Shown here: positions 34,103 through 42,835 of the stretch, piece by piece
Layout of the letters: each line of letters starts with the position of its first letter
Position numbering within the stretch: position 1 is the first letter of the stretch
DNA from: Verrucomicrobia bacterium 12-59-8
Lineage (GTDB): Bacteria; Verrucomicrobiota; Verrucomicrobiae; Verrucomicrobiales; Verrucomicrobiaceae
Assembly (NCBI GenBank): GCA_002279765.1
Contig: NCCR01000012.1
Coordinates: 21,897 to 85,896 of the forward strand
Reading direction: 5' to 3'
DNA: 64,000 nt
Program-made: the position numbers and the translations under genes
Notes under the pieces: generated by a model
Told to the model about the DNA's origin: nothing
Database searches by the model: none
What the model saw: only the letters and a program-made list of their open reading frames with translations

Positions 34103-34310
34103 AAGCAGGATAAAACCATGCTCTCGCTCCAATCGTCAAGTCCCTAAAAAAATTTCACCCGTGTGCTTTCGGTTTCAAACAAAAGCAGGCCAGCGGCAGG
34201 AGGTTGCCTTGTCACTCATGCATTTGTAAGTGCCGCCACCACCCCGAAATCCTTCAACCTCAAGCGCCTCTTCAACGCCAGCTCAAACTGCGGCTTCGCG
34301 AAACGCGGAC

Positions 34311-34345
34311 AAAAGAAAGCCGGGGTCGCTTTCGCAAACCCCGGC
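34311..34345 (-). terminator. Rho-independent terminator of the double HMA gene
   Basis: GCCGGGGT at 34319-34326 and ACCCCGGC at 34338-34345 form an 8-bp GC stem with an 11-nt loop. On the minus strand it is followed by TTTCTTTTG. It lies 25 bp after the stop of the HMA gene. Confidence 0.75.
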
Positions 34346-34369
34346 CCCGCTCGTTGTTGGTTGCGGTAG

Positions 34370-34885
34370 TTATTTGATGTCGCCGGCAAAGCCAGCGGCA
34401 TTGAGGGCAGTTGCCAGTTCGGTTTTGGTGAACTCGCCCTCGACAGTGAATGAGGTGGCCTTGGCGACGATGTCGCTCTTCGTGATGCCTGGAACGGTCT
34501 TCACCGCATCAGCGGCGGCGACTTCGCACTTCTTGCAGCAGAGATGCACGCCAGAAACGGTGGCCTTGGTCATCTTGGCTTCAGGTTTCGCAGCGGCAGC
34601 TGGCTTGCTGGCGGATTCTTCACCTTCGATTTTTCCGAAGTAGCCAGCGGCGATGATTGCATCGGCGGCCTTCTTCGCATCGCCCTTTTTCTTGGAAACG
34701 ATGGTCACAGTTGTTCCTTTTTCAGGAACGGTCACGGTGACATCACTGCCGACACTCATGCCTGCCTTAGTGATGCCCTTGGCGCAGCTGCCGCAGCAGT
34801 TATGCACGCTGGTCATGGTAAGAGTGGTCTCAGCGCGGACGGATGCGGCGAGAGCGAGAATAGAAAGCAGCACGAATAATTTCAT
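34370..34885 (-). CDS. Secreted protein with two heavy-metal-associated-type domains and unusual Cys-Cys motifs
   Basis: A 171-residue exported protein with a signal peptide (residues 1-18). Two ferredoxin-like HMA modules are joined by an Ala/Lys/Pro linker (about 88-103). The first metal motif is V-H-N-C-C-G-S-C (His28, Cys30, 31, 34), the second V-H-L-C-C-K-K-C (His114, Cys116, 117, 120). Standard HMA sites are G-M-x-C-x-x-C; here each has an extra Cys directly before the pair and a His two residues before, so the metal or partner may be different. It probably binds Cu, Zn or another soft metal in the periplasm. A terminator follows. No export ATPase or regulator is near. Confidence 0.78.
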   Translation of the reverse strand: MKLFVLLSILALAASVRAETTLTMTSVHNCCGSCAKGITKAGMSVGSDVTVTVPEKGTTVTIVSKKKGDAKKAADAIIAAGYFGKIEGEESASKPAAAAKPEAKMTKATVSGVHLCCKKCEVAAADAVKTVPGITKSDIVAKATSFTVEGEFTKTELATALNAAGFAGDIK

Positions 34886-34937
34886 ATGCGAACTCTGAGA
34901 CGATACGACATGTCAGTTTCTTTGCACAATTTAATTT

Positions 34938-35963
34938 TTAACGACGAATCGCAGTCATGAATCCGCGCGCCACAGCGGTGTCTTGGTACTCTCCAGGTGT
35001 GAATCCAGCTTCATCCAACAGCTCTGCATACTCGCCCGTACTATAGCATTTGCCCTGTGTGGAATGCATCAGCAGGCATGAATACTCCGCCACATGCAGC
35101 GGTCCGGTTTTGTCGGCATTGATGAAAGCATCATGAATGATGAGCAGTCCGCCGACAGGCAGCGCCGCGTGTGAAACAGCCAGCAGCTTCTTCACCTCAG
35201 GCACACCCCAGTCATGCAGCACGTTTGAATAGAGATGCACATCGCAGCCCGCAGGCAGTCCATCAAACATGTTTCCCGTCGCCACGCTCACGCGCTCCGC
35301 GCAGCCCCGTTCCTCGATCAACTTGCCCGCGATGCGGTCCACCGGTGCCTGATCAAACGCGATGGCTTTCATGTGCGTGTGCTGCGCGGTGATGCCACAC
35401 GCGTAGATCCCCGACCCCGCACCAATGTCGAGCAAACAGGCACGCCCGGTGAGATCCAGCTTTTTCGCCAATGCCTGCGAAAGATACAGCCCGCGGCAGT
35501 CCATCGCCGCCGTGAACTTTCGCGCAAAGTCCTCCTGCTCCATCGCCTTGTGCCAGTCAAACGCCGCCTTGTCACCGCTCCACCCCGCCGGTTTGTCTGT
35601 CTTGAGTACTTCCAAAAAGTCGCGCGCGATCGGCCTATCATGCAGCGAGGCATAATAGGGCCGCACATCCCAGACCGGCCCCGCACACAAAAATTCACGC
35701 GTCACCTCCGTCGCCTGAAACACACCGCCCACATTCTCCACCCAGCCATTCGCCGCAAACAACGTCATCATCGTATCCGTCGGACGCTCCGTGAATCCAA
35801 AATGCTCACAGACACCCGCCAGCGTGGACGGATTCGCCGACAGCCAGCTGAAAAAATCCACACTGAGCGCCGCCGTAATCATATCCGCCCCGTAGAGGCA
35901 GTCACGATAGCGGTAGATGCTGGTCGGATCAGTGGCAGGGGCGGAGGTGAGGTCGTGTGGCAT
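34938..35963 (-). CDS. SAM-dependent methyltransferase (O-methyltransferase type)
   Basis: A 341-residue class I methyltransferase. It has an N-terminal dimerisation-type helical part (residues 15-150, with L-A-G-V-C-E-H-F-G-F-T-E-R) and the SAM motif L-L-D-I-G-A-G-S-G (177-185). A V-H-L-Y-S-N-V-L-H-D-W-G stretch, the motif IV region, and L-L-I-I-H-D-A-F-I-N-A-D follow. The plan is that of the plant-type/acetylserotonin O-methyltransferase-like family. Substrate unknown. The ATG at 35963 was chosen because the conserved part begins just after it; upstream extension would overlap the divergent MFS gene promoter. The two genes are 112 bp apart and might share regulation. Confidence 0.82.
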   Translation of the reverse strand: MPHDLTSAPATDPTSIYRYRDCLYGADMITAALSVDFFSWLSANPSTLAGVCEHFGFTERPTDTMMTLFAANGWVENVGGVFQATEVTREFLCAGPVWDVRPYYASLHDRPIARDFLEVLKTDKPAGWSGDKAAFDWHKAMEQEDFARKFTAAMDCRGLYLSQALAKKLDLTGRACLLDIGAGSGIYACGITAQHTHMKAIAFDQAPVDRIAGKLIEERGCAERVSVATGNMFDGLPAGCDVHLYSNVLHDWGVPEVKKLLAVSHAALPVGGLLIIHDAFINADKTGPLHVAEYSCLLMHSTQGKCYSTGEYAELLDEAGFTPGEYQDTAVARGFMTAIRR

Positions 35964-36075
35964 GGTGCGGTAAAGATTCCCGGCGGATGGATGAAAGAAA
36001 CGAAAGAAATCAAAAAAGACTTCGGACACGCTGCGCGTTGACTTGCCTCCCATCTCCTGACAGCATCGTCCCGCC

Positions 36076-37563
36076 ATGTCCTCTCCCGCACCCAAATTCA
36101 CCACCACTCACTGGCTCATCATCATCATCGCCAGCATTGGCTTCTTGTTTGACACCTATGAGCTCCTGATGACGCCCCTCGTGGCGGCCCCGGCCATCGC
36201 CGAACTGCTCAAGCTCCCGATGAACAACCCCATCGTGACCACCTGGGTGGGCAATCTGCTCTGGATCGCGGCACTGTGCGGCGGCGTCTTTGGTCTGCTC
36301 GGTGGCTGGCTGGTCGATCAATTCGGCCGCAAGAAGATCATGGCCGCGAGCATCTTCCTCTACTCCTTCTCGCCGTTCTGCGCGGCGTATTCCACCTCGC
36401 TGGGCATGTTCGTCTTTTTCCGCAGCACCACCTTCATCGGCGTCTGTGTCGAGTTCGTGGCCGCCATCACCTGGCTGGCGGAAGTGTTCTCTGATAAAAA
36501 GCAGAAGGAGAAGTGGATGGGCATCACGCAGGCCTTTGCCTCACTGGGCGGTATTTTCGTCACCCTGGTCAGTGTCTGGATCGCCAAGCATGGCGTGGAT
36601 CTGCCTCACATCGGCCTGCCAGCCGGCCTCGGTTCGAATGATCCCTCCACCTGGCGCTACCTGCTCATGACGGGCATCCTTCCCGCCATCCCGATCGCGC
36701 TGCTGCTGCCGTTTGTGCCTGAATCACAGGCCTGGAAAGAAAGGAAAGCCGCAGGCACGCTCAAGCGCCCCAGCTTCGCCGCCCTCTTTGCACCCGAACT
36801 GCGCCGAGTCACACTGGTGACCGCAGCACTGTCTGCCTGTGCCTACGGCATCGCCTTCGGGGCCTTGCAGGTCACCGTTTCGCGTGTGACGCCGGGCTTG
36901 CCGGAACTGAAAGAAGACTCCAAGGCCCTGGCACCTCTGCGCAAAGCGGGTGAAGACCTCAACAAGCAGCTCAATGCGCTGCCTGCCACAGACCCGACCC
37001 GCAAGGAACTCGTCGCGCAGATCAAGGCCAACTTCGGCCAGCAGAAACCGATCAATGACAAGGTGAAAGAGATGGCCAATACCGTGCAGTTCAGTCAGGA
37101 AATGGGCGGTCTTGTGGGACGAATCGCCTTGGCCATTCTGCTCATCGTCGGCATCAGCCGCGTCGCCTTGTTGAAGATCTTCCAGATTCCCGCCCTCATC
37201 ATCCTGCCGCTGACCTACTTCTATTTCTTCCAGCAGGGCGGCCAGGCCTTCCTCTGGGCCTATGGCATCTGCGGCCTGCTCACAGTGGCTCAGTTCAGCT
37301 ACTTTGGCGAATACCTGCCCAAGGTCTTCCCCATGCATCTGCGCGGCACCGGCGGCAGTTTCGCCACCAACGTCGGCGGTCGCATGATCGGCACCAGCAT
37401 GGCCTTCGTAACCACCAATCTCGTCGCCCCGATGCTCGCAGGCAGTGGCCCGATGCTCCCATTGCACGTGGCCAAAGCCGCAGGCATCGTCGCCTCCTGC
37501 ATCGTGGTACTGAGCTTCGCACTTGGCTTCCTGCTTCCAGAACCAAAAGCGGAAGAAGCTTGA
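36076..37563 (+). CDS. MFS transporter with an extra hydrophilic loop
   Basis: A 495-residue major facilitator with the signature G-G-W-L-V-D-Q-F-G-R-K-K (motif A) after TM2 and E-x-x-A-x-x-x-W-L-A in the first half. Twelve helices can be traced, six on each side. Residues about 272-343, between TM7 and TM8, form a charged, Lys/Glu/Gln-rich stretch of about 70 residues predicted to be helical; ordinary family members have a short loop there. Its position fits the periplasmic side and it could be a coiled-coil-like cap. Substrate unknown; the sugar/aromatic-acid-type (SHS/AAHS) subfamilies are plausible. The divergent neighbour is the methyltransferase. The PIG-L gene follows 40 bp downstream. 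Confidence 0.85.
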   Translation: MSSPAPKFTTTHWLIIIIASIGFLFDTYELLMTPLVAAPAIAELLKLPMNNPIVTTWVGNLLWIAALCGGVFGLLGGWLVDQFGRKKIMAASIFLYSFSPFCAAYSTSLGMFVFFRSTTFIGVCVEFVAAITWLAEVFSDKKQKEKWMGITQAFASLGGIFVTLVSVWIAKHGVDLPHIGLPAGLGSNDPSTWRYLLMTGILPAIPIALLLPFVPESQAWKERKAAGTLKRPSFAALFAPELRRVTLVTAALSACAYGIAFGALQVTVSRVTPGLPELKEDSKALAPLRKAGEDLNKQLNALPATDPTRKELVAQIKANFGQQKPINDKVKEMANTVQFSQEMGGLVGRIALAILLIVGISRVALLKIFQIPALIILPLTYFYFFQQGGQAFLWAYGICGLLTVAQFSYFGEYLPKVFPMHLRGTGGSFATNVGGRMIGTSMAFVTTNLVAPMLAGSGPMLPLHVAKAAGIVASCIVVLSFALGFLLPEPKAEEA

Positions 37564-37603
37564 GCCGAGAGAGGCTGTGTCCTGGCGGCGTACTCCTGCC
37601 GCC

Positions 37604-38509
37604 ATGATTCGCTCACTCCTCACTCTCGCCATCTGCCTCGCCACCTTCACGCTCCACGCGGAGGCTCAAGACGACGGCAAGCTGCGCATCATCGTCTTTG
37701 GTGCCCATCCCGATGATGCCGAGTACAAAACGGCAGGCACAGCCGTGAAATGGGCGCGCTTGGGACATCACGTGAAACTGGTGTCCGTCACCAATGGAGA
37801 CATCGGCCACTGGAAAGAAGCGGGCGGGCCGCTCGCACTGCGCCGGTCCACAGAAGCAGCAGCCTGTGCAAAAAAGCTGGGCGTGACTTCTCAGGTGCTC
37901 GACATCCACGACGGCGAACTCCTCCCCACCCTGGAGAACCGCAAGCTCATCACCCGCATCATCCGCGAGTGGCAGGCGGACATCGTCATCGCACACCGCC
38001 CCTGGGATTATCATCCCGACCATCGCTATGTCGGCGTGCTCATCCAGGACGCAGCCTTCATGGTCACCGTTCCATTCATCGTGCCGGATGTGCCCCCGCT
38101 GAAAAAGAACCCCGTGTTTCTCTACTCCAGCGACGGCTTTCAGAAGCCCTACCCCTTCACCCCGGACATCGCCGTGAGCGTGGATGATTCATTCGACCAA
38201 AAACTCGACGGCCTGCACGAATTGACCTCGCAAACCTACGAAGGCGGCGCCAGCGGCTCCGCCGAACACGTCGAAAAAGTCGTGCCTCCAGCCGGTGATG
38301 AGGTGGCCCGCCGTGCCTGGCTGAAACGCCGTTGGGGTGCCCGCCAAAGCAGCGAGGCGGAAAAGTACCGCGACCTGCTCGTCAAACTCTACGGTGAGGA
38401 AAAAGGCAAGGCGGTGAATTACGCCGAGACCTTCGAAGTCTGCGAATACGGCCGCCGCCCCAGCGCCGCCGAGATCAAGCAGCTCTTCCCGTTCTACGAT
38501 CAGAAGTAA
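37604..38509 (+). CDS. Secreted PIG-L family deacetylase
   Basis: A 301-residue deacetylase with a signal peptide (residues 1-21). The zinc motif A-H-P-D-D is at residues 34-38 and the second metal site is H-P-D-H, in D-Y-H-P-D-H-R-Y-V-G. The family (LmbE/PIG-L/MshB) removes N-acetyl groups from sugars such as GlcNAc derivatives. Secretion suggests action on extracellular glycans, in keeping with the many secreted hydrolases in this window. ATG 37604 is right before the signal peptide; the longer frame overlaps the MFS gene. It follows the MFS transporter by 40 bp and may be cotranscribed with it, perhaps to take up the released product. Confidence 0.88.
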   Translation: MIRSLLTLAICLATFTLHAEAQDDGKLRIIVFGAHPDDAEYKTAGTAVKWARLGHHVKLVSVTNGDIGHWKEAGGPLALRRSTEAAACAKKLGVTSQVLDIHDGELLPTLENRKLITRIIREWQADIVIAHRPWDYHPDHRYVGVLIQDAAFMVTVPFIVPDVPPLKKNPVFLYSSDGFQKPYPFTPDIAVSVDDSFDQKLDGLHELTSQTYEGGASGSAEHVEKVVPPAGDEVARRAWLKRRWGARQSSEAEKYRDLLVKLYGEEKGKAVNYAETFEVCEYGRRPSAAEIKQLFPFYDQK

Positions 38510-38821
38510 TGCTCGTTCATCGAATTTCTGAAGTTTCCTTCGCATCGCATTTCCACTGAGTCCCTCTTTAACAAAACCGTTTTCGAACTCATCTCAGCCC
38601 TGAAAGGGCTGGGGACTCAGCCCAGGGTCAGCCGAGCCTCGGCGAGGCGACCCTGGGTAGTGTCATCAAAAGCCAGGAAGCAAACCCAGCATTCCGCCGC
38701 ACTCAGCTTCCACCAGCAGCGTCCACAACAAACCCCGAAGCATGCCTGCTTCACAGGAACTTCCTTCACTCCAAATCTACGACGGCGAGCCTGAACGCGC
38801 GCCATTCATTACCCCTTCCTC
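38510..38821. other. Intergenic region with hairpin repeat
   Basis: This 312-bp gap has no convincing gene. Its middle holds one copy of the interspersed hairpin repeat described at 38595-38724; the rest shows nothing recognised. Confidence 0.7.
38595..38724. repeat. Interspersed intergenic repeat, copy A
   Basis: The unit opens with a small hairpin, CAGCCCT-gaa-AGGGCTG (38595-38611), followed by a palindromic core: CCCAGGGTC (38621-38629) pairs with GACCCTGGG (38649-38657), with GCCGAGCCTCGGC-type inner pairing. About 65 further bases, ending C-C-A-C-C-A-G-C-A-G-C-G-T-C, resemble the same part of copy B at 49036-49166. It lies between a plus-strand gene and a minus-strand gene, so it could be a bidirectional terminator or a mobile REP-like element. 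Confidence 0.65.
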
Positions 38822-39667
38822 TCACTTCAGTGCCTTGAAGCGGACTTGCAGTTTTTTGAGCGCATCCTTGTTGGCGGCGTTCTTGCGTTCGAGTTCACGC
38901 ACAAGCGTCGCTGCGCGCATGACATCTCCCGCTTTGTGCAGGTCCTCAGCGTGGTTCGCGAGCTCGTTGAACTGAGGGGACAGTCCTGTTGCTGCAGCAG
39001 TCAGGGATGCCTTGCCGGGATTGGTGCTCGCATGACCGCCATAAATATTATCGACCTTCAGCCAGGTGGCTTCGGAACCATCCTCGGAAACGGCCAGCCA
39101 GAACAAGGCGTTGTTTTCGCCACCGGCTTCCAAGACACGACGGTTGGCAACAACAGCATCCACCTTCTGCACGATCCAAGTGTCCTTCTTCGCACCCACC
39201 TCCAGTTCCTTGCCGTTCCAGCGCAGCTTGAGCTCGGCTTGCTGATTCCTGCCGACCCAAACGACGTTCTGAATATCCTGTGGAAAATTTTTCACGGGTT
39301 TGATGGCGGTGCCGGGTTCGGCCTTGAACTCGACCATTTCGCTGATGTTGACCGGGGTGATTAGCTTTAAGTCGTCGCTCACAAAATACCATGCGGCGCG
39401 GGTATCGCTGAAAACGAGCTGGAAGACGCCCACATCAACGAAAGCATGCTCCTTGTACGGATTCTGATTCATGCCATTCCCCGTCACCGGGAAGATGTCT
39501 TTACCATCGTAACGCAGGTGCTTGAGCGAGTTGGTACCACGCAGATCCCAGAGCACATTGGTGATGGAGGTGGCGAATTTTTCCACTTCTGGCCATTCCT
39601 TTTGCTGGCCCTGTGCATGGCTGGCGAAAGCGGAGAGCGAAAGAAAAACGATTTGCAGCGGTCTCAT
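38822..39667 (-). CDS. Secreted hypothetical protein, paralogue A of a tandem pair
   Basis: A 281-residue exported protein with a signal peptide (residues 3-19). It is clearly homologous to the next gene upstream on the same strand (39821-40639). Shared phrases include V-L-W-D-L-R-G-T with L-K-H-L-R-Y-D-G-K, D-V-G-V-F-Q-L-V-F, N-V-V-W-V-G-R and L-A-N-H-A-E-D-L-H-K-A-G-D. The last 40 residues (R-A-A-T-L-V-R-E-L-E-R-K, K-L-Q-V-R-F-K-A-L-K) are strongly similar in both and look like a small helical domain. No known family was recognised. The start 39667 precedes the signal peptide. It may share an outer-membrane or periplasmic role with its paralogue. Confidence 0.65.
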   Translation of the reverse strand: MRPLQIVFLSLSAFASHAQGQQKEWPEVEKFATSITNVLWDLRGTNSLKHLRYDGKDIFPVTGNGMNQNPYKEHAFVDVGVFQLVFSDTRAAWYFVSDDLKLITPVNISEMVEFKAEPGTAIKPVKNFPQDIQNVVWVGRNQQAELKLRWNGKELEVGAKKDTWIVQKVDAVVANRRVLEAGGENNALFWLAVSEDGSEATWLKVDNIYGGHASTNPGKASLTAAATGLSPQFNELANHAEDLHKAGDVMRAATLVRELERKNAANKDALKKLQVRFKALK

Positions 39668-39820
39668 GAGGGCCGATTTTGGCATTTCAGACGGGGTCTG
39701 GCAATCTCCAAGCCACGCCAACATTTGCAGTGGCAAGTCGAGGAGTGCGCAAGCGATTCGGCAACTCTTCCCGTTCTAAGACGCGAAATAAGCATCGTGA
39801 CACCCCGCCTAAACCTTTCA

Positions 39821-40639
39821 TCACTTGAGCGAAGGGAAGCGCACGAGCAGTTGCTCTAGCGCTTCTGCATTGCCGGCGCATTTGCGTTCCAGCTCCCGAA
39901 CGAGGGTCGCTCCAGTCATTGGGTGGTCCGCTTTGAGCAGATCCTCGGCGTGATTTGCCAGATCGTTTTGCTGGGGACGGAGGTCGGCGGTTTGGGCTTC
40001 GGCGGTTTGCAGACCTGACCGATGCCCGCCATAGACGTCCGTGATGGTCAGCCACCATGCATTGGAGCCATCAGCTGAGAAGACGAGCCAGATGGTAGTC
40101 TTCTTGTCGAGTTGAAATTCCAAGGTCCGCCGGTTGGCGATGACCGGCTGCACAAAATTCACCTGCCAATGTGGGTCTTTCACTCCCACCTCAAGAGTGG
40201 TCCCGTTCCAGCGCAGCTTGGCGGGAAGATTGTCACGCTCCCCCACCCAGACCACATTCTTGATGTCTTCTGGAAAAGCCTTCACGGCTTTGGCCTGACC
40301 ACTTTTTTCCGGCTTAAAATGGATTTCTTTGATCACATTCGCCGACATGATCTGCTTCAGATCATCAGTCACCAAATACCAGCCGGCCCTGCCTTTGCCA
40401 TAATCGAAACGAAAGACACCGGTGTCGACCAGGGTGTGATCGAATGCGCCCAGAGGTTCGCCCGCCGCGCTGAGAGAATTAAATTTTTCGCCGTCAAATC
40501 GGAGGTGTTTAAGATTCGCGGTGCCACGCAGATCCCAGGTGATGTTCGTGATGTCCGAAGCAAATTTCTGCACCTCTTGAGCGGCGGAGGAACTGACAAA
40601 AGCAATCAGGGCGAGGGAGAACGTGATCAACGGTTTCAT
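39821..40639 (-). CDS. Secreted hypothetical protein, paralogue B of a tandem pair
   Basis: A 272-residue exported protein with a signal peptide (about residues 3-20, F-S-L-A-L-I-A-F-V-S-S-S-A-A). Its body aligns with the downstream paralogue along most of its length: I-T-W-D-L-R-G-T, L-K-H-L-R-F-D-G-E, D-T-G-V-F-R-F-D-Y, N-V-V-W-V-G-E-R-D, I-A-N-R-R-T-L-E and the C-terminal G-A-T-L-V-R-E-L-E-R-K-C. This shows an old gene duplication. Function unknown; both might bind the same class of ligand. ATG 40639 precedes the signal peptide. The gap to the downstream copy is 153 bp with no clear promoter. Its divergent neighbour is lysS. Confidence 0.65.
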   Translation of the reverse strand: MKPLITFSLALIAFVSSSAAQEVQKFASDITNITWDLRGTANLKHLRFDGEKFNSLSAAGEPLGAFDHTLVDTGVFRFDYGKGRAGWYLVTDDLKQIMSANVIKEIHFKPEKSGQAKAVKAFPEDIKNVVWVGERDNLPAKLRWNGTTLEVGVKDPHWQVNFVQPVIANRRTLEFQLDKKTTIWLVFSADGSNAWWLTITDVYGGHRSGLQTAEAQTADLRPQQNDLANHAEDLLKADHPMTGATLVRELERKCAGNAEALEQLLVRFPSLK

Positions 40640-40781
40640 GCGATATACGAATAGCGTTCGCTGATGGATAGGCAAATGCCCAGCACGATACACGCTTCTC
40701 ACTTGCCGGTTCAAGAGCGGCTTTTGCAGTGGCAATGCGCCCGGAAACGGCTATGAACACGGCCCACTCATCCGTACGACC

Positions 40782-42266
40782 ATGCAACCGACGCCCGCAG
40801 CTCCAGAACATTCCGAGTCCGAACTCCTCCAATTCCGCCGCGAAAAGCTCGACGGACTGGTGAAGGCCGGACTGGACCCCTTCGGCGGCCGCTTTGACAC
40901 CACGCATCAGCCGGGCTCGCTGAAAGAACAGATGAAGTCCAGTTTCGAAGAGCTTCAGGTAAGCGTCGCTGGCCGCGTGCTCTCTCGCCGCGAGATGGGC
41001 AAAGCCACCTTCTTTGACATCGGCGACATCACCGGCCGCATGCAGTGCTACCTCAGCAAGGGCGACGTAGGCGACGAAGCCTACGTGCAGTTCAATCAGC
41101 TCATCGACATCGGCGACTTCGTCGGTGTGGAAGGTTTCACCTTCGTCACCAAGCGCGGCGAAAACTCCATTCACGTCAAAAAGCTCACCCCCCTCTCCAA
41201 GGCCCTGCGTCCGCTGCCGGACAAATGGCACGGCGTGACCGACAAGGAGATCAAGTACCGTCAGCGCTACCTCGACCTCATTTCCAATGACCGCAGCCGC
41301 GAGATCTTCGTGACCCGCAGCAAGATGGTCGCCGCCATCCGCAGCTACATGCAGGAGCGCGGCTTCCTAGAAGTCGAAACACCGATGATGCAGGACGTCC
41401 CCGGCGGCGCTGCAGCCAAGCCCTTCGAGACCTTCTTCCACGCGCTCGATCAGCAGATGTTCCTCCGCATCGCGCCAGAGCTCTACTTGAAGCGCCTGCT
41501 TGTCGCCGGCTTCACCCAGATCTTTGAACTCAACCGCAACTTCCGCAACGAAGGCCTCAGCCGTCGTCACAATCCCGAGTTCACCATGCTCGAGGCCTAC
41601 TGGGCTTACGCCGACTTCGAAAAGATGGCCGACCTCGTCGAAGGCATGATCTGCCACCTCGCCGAAAACTTCTGCGGTGGACTCAAGATCGAACACAAAG
41701 ACGAAGAAGGCACCGTCACCAAGTCCATCGACCTCTCCCGTCCATGGCGCCGTGCCCGCTACACCGATCTCCTCAAAGGCGTCGATCCAAAGTGGTATGA
41801 CTACACCCCCGAAGAGCGCAAAGCCCGCGCGAAGGAACTCGGCGTCGAGATCGGAGCCAACTTCGAAGACTACGAAGTCACCCAGCACGTCTTCGAGCGC
41901 CTCATCGAAGCCAAGCAGTTCGATCCCCTCTACGTCACCCACTGCCCGAAAGAACTCGTGCCCCTGGCCAAGCAGAACGCCACAGACGACTCAATCGTCG
42001 ACGTCTACGAACTCATCATCAACGGCCAGGAAATCAGCCCCGGTTACTCCGAACTGAACAACCCCATCGTCCAGCGCGAGCGCCTCGAGCATCAGGCCGG
42101 TGAAGAGACCCAGAAGATCGACGAAGAGTTCATCCTCGCCCTCGAACACGGCATGCCCCCCGCCGGCGGCATCGGCATCGGCATCGACCGCCTCATCATG
42201 ATGCTCACCGGCGCCGAAAGCATCCGCGACGTCATCCTCTTCCCGCAGTTGAAACGGAAGGAATGA
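40782..42266 (+). CDS. lysS: Lysyl-tRNA synthetase, class II
   Basis: A 494-residue class II enzyme. The N-terminal OB-fold anticodon-binding domain is at residues about 50-150 (V-A-G-R-V-L-S-R-R-E-M-G-K-A-T-F-F-D-I). The catalytic domain carries motif 1 (V-E-T-P-M-M-Q), motif 2 (N-R-N-F-R-N-E-G) with F-T-M-L-E-A-Y-W, and motif 3 (G-I-G-I-G-I-D-R-L-I-M). It charges tRNA-Lys. The ATG at 40782 gives the usual length. The gene is divergent from paralogue B with about 140 bp between. Nothing suggests a T-box or other leader structure. It is single-copy here and clearly housekeeping. Confidence 0.96.
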   Translation: MQPTPAAPEHSESELLQFRREKLDGLVKAGLDPFGGRFDTTHQPGSLKEQMKSSFEELQVSVAGRVLSRREMGKATFFDIGDITGRMQCYLSKGDVGDEAYVQFNQLIDIGDFVGVEGFTFVTKRGENSIHVKKLTPLSKALRPLPDKWHGVTDKEIKYRQRYLDLISNDRSREIFVTRSKMVAAIRSYMQERGFLEVETPMMQDVPGGAAAKPFETFFHALDQQMFLRIAPELYLKRLLVAGFTQIFELNRNFRNEGLSRRHNPEFTMLEAYWAYADFEKMADLVEGMICHLAENFCGGLKIEHKDEEGTVTKSIDLSRPWRRARYTDLLKGVDPKWYDYTPEERKARAKELGVEIGANFEDYEVTQHVFERLIEAKQFDPLYVTHCPKELVPLAKQNATDDSIVDVYELIINGQEISPGYSELNNPIVQRERLEHQAGEETQKIDEEFILALEHGMPPAGGIGIGIDRLIMMLTGAESIRDVILFPQLKRKE

Positions 42267-42290
42267 TGTGGCAGTATCCAGCCACGTAGT

Positions 42291-42833
42291 ATGAATGCTC
42301 TGCAAAGAATCCCAGGCATCAAAAGCCAGACAGTCTTCAATTTGAAGCGTTGGGATGAGATTGGTCGTGACCCATTGGTGCAAAACTGGCCGGGCAGAGT
42401 CGAAACCGACCGCTATGGGAGACCGATTATGATGTCCTATGCTGAATTCTCCCATGGAGGCAGACAGTTCGACATTGGTACATTGCTCAAGCTGCATGCT
42501 CCCGCAGGCAAGATAACCGTGGAATGCCCCATCTCGACCAGCGAAGGCGTGAAGGTGGCGGACGTCTGCTGGGTGTCGAAAAAGCGCCTCCTGCAGATTG
42601 GTGGTCATACAGCGCTCAAGGGTGCACCAGAAATCTGCGTGGAAGTCATTTCACCCTCGAACAAGCGGGGAGAGATTGAGGAAAAGCGTCGGCTCTATTT
42701 TGAAGCCGGAGCAAAGGAAGTGTGGGTCTGCGACAAGCGTGGTCGCCTGCTGATCTTCATCAAGGCCGAGCCAGAAGTGGCTGCTAGCGCATCGCTGCTC
42801 TGCCCCAAAATGCCCAAGACAGTGGATGCATAA
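42291..42833 (+). CDS. Uma2 family (DUF820) restriction-endonuclease-like protein
   Basis: A 180-residue protein of the Uma2/DUF820 PD-(D/E)XK-like fold, common in cyanobacteria and PVC bacteria. The usual active-site order is visible: an early acidic residue in the first part, V-A-D-V-C-W-V-S with Asp91, then I-C-V-E-V-I-S-P-S-N with Glu118, and the helix E-I-E-E-K-R-R-L-Y-F-E-A-G-A-K-E-V-W-V. Function is not established; members are often numerous and may be mobile. It lies 24 bp after lysS in the same direction. It ends 2 bp from the convergent esterase. It has no restriction-modification partner. Confidence 0.82.
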   Translation: MNALQRIPGIKSQTVFNLKRWDEIGRDPLVQNWPGRVETDRYGRPIMMSYAEFSHGGRQFDIGTLLKLHAPAGKITVECPISTSEGVKVADVCWVSKKRLLQIGGHTALKGAPEICVEVISPSNKRGEIEEKRRLYFEAGAKEVWVCDKRGRLLIFIKAEPEVAASASLLCPKMPKTVDA

Positions 42834-42835
42834 GC

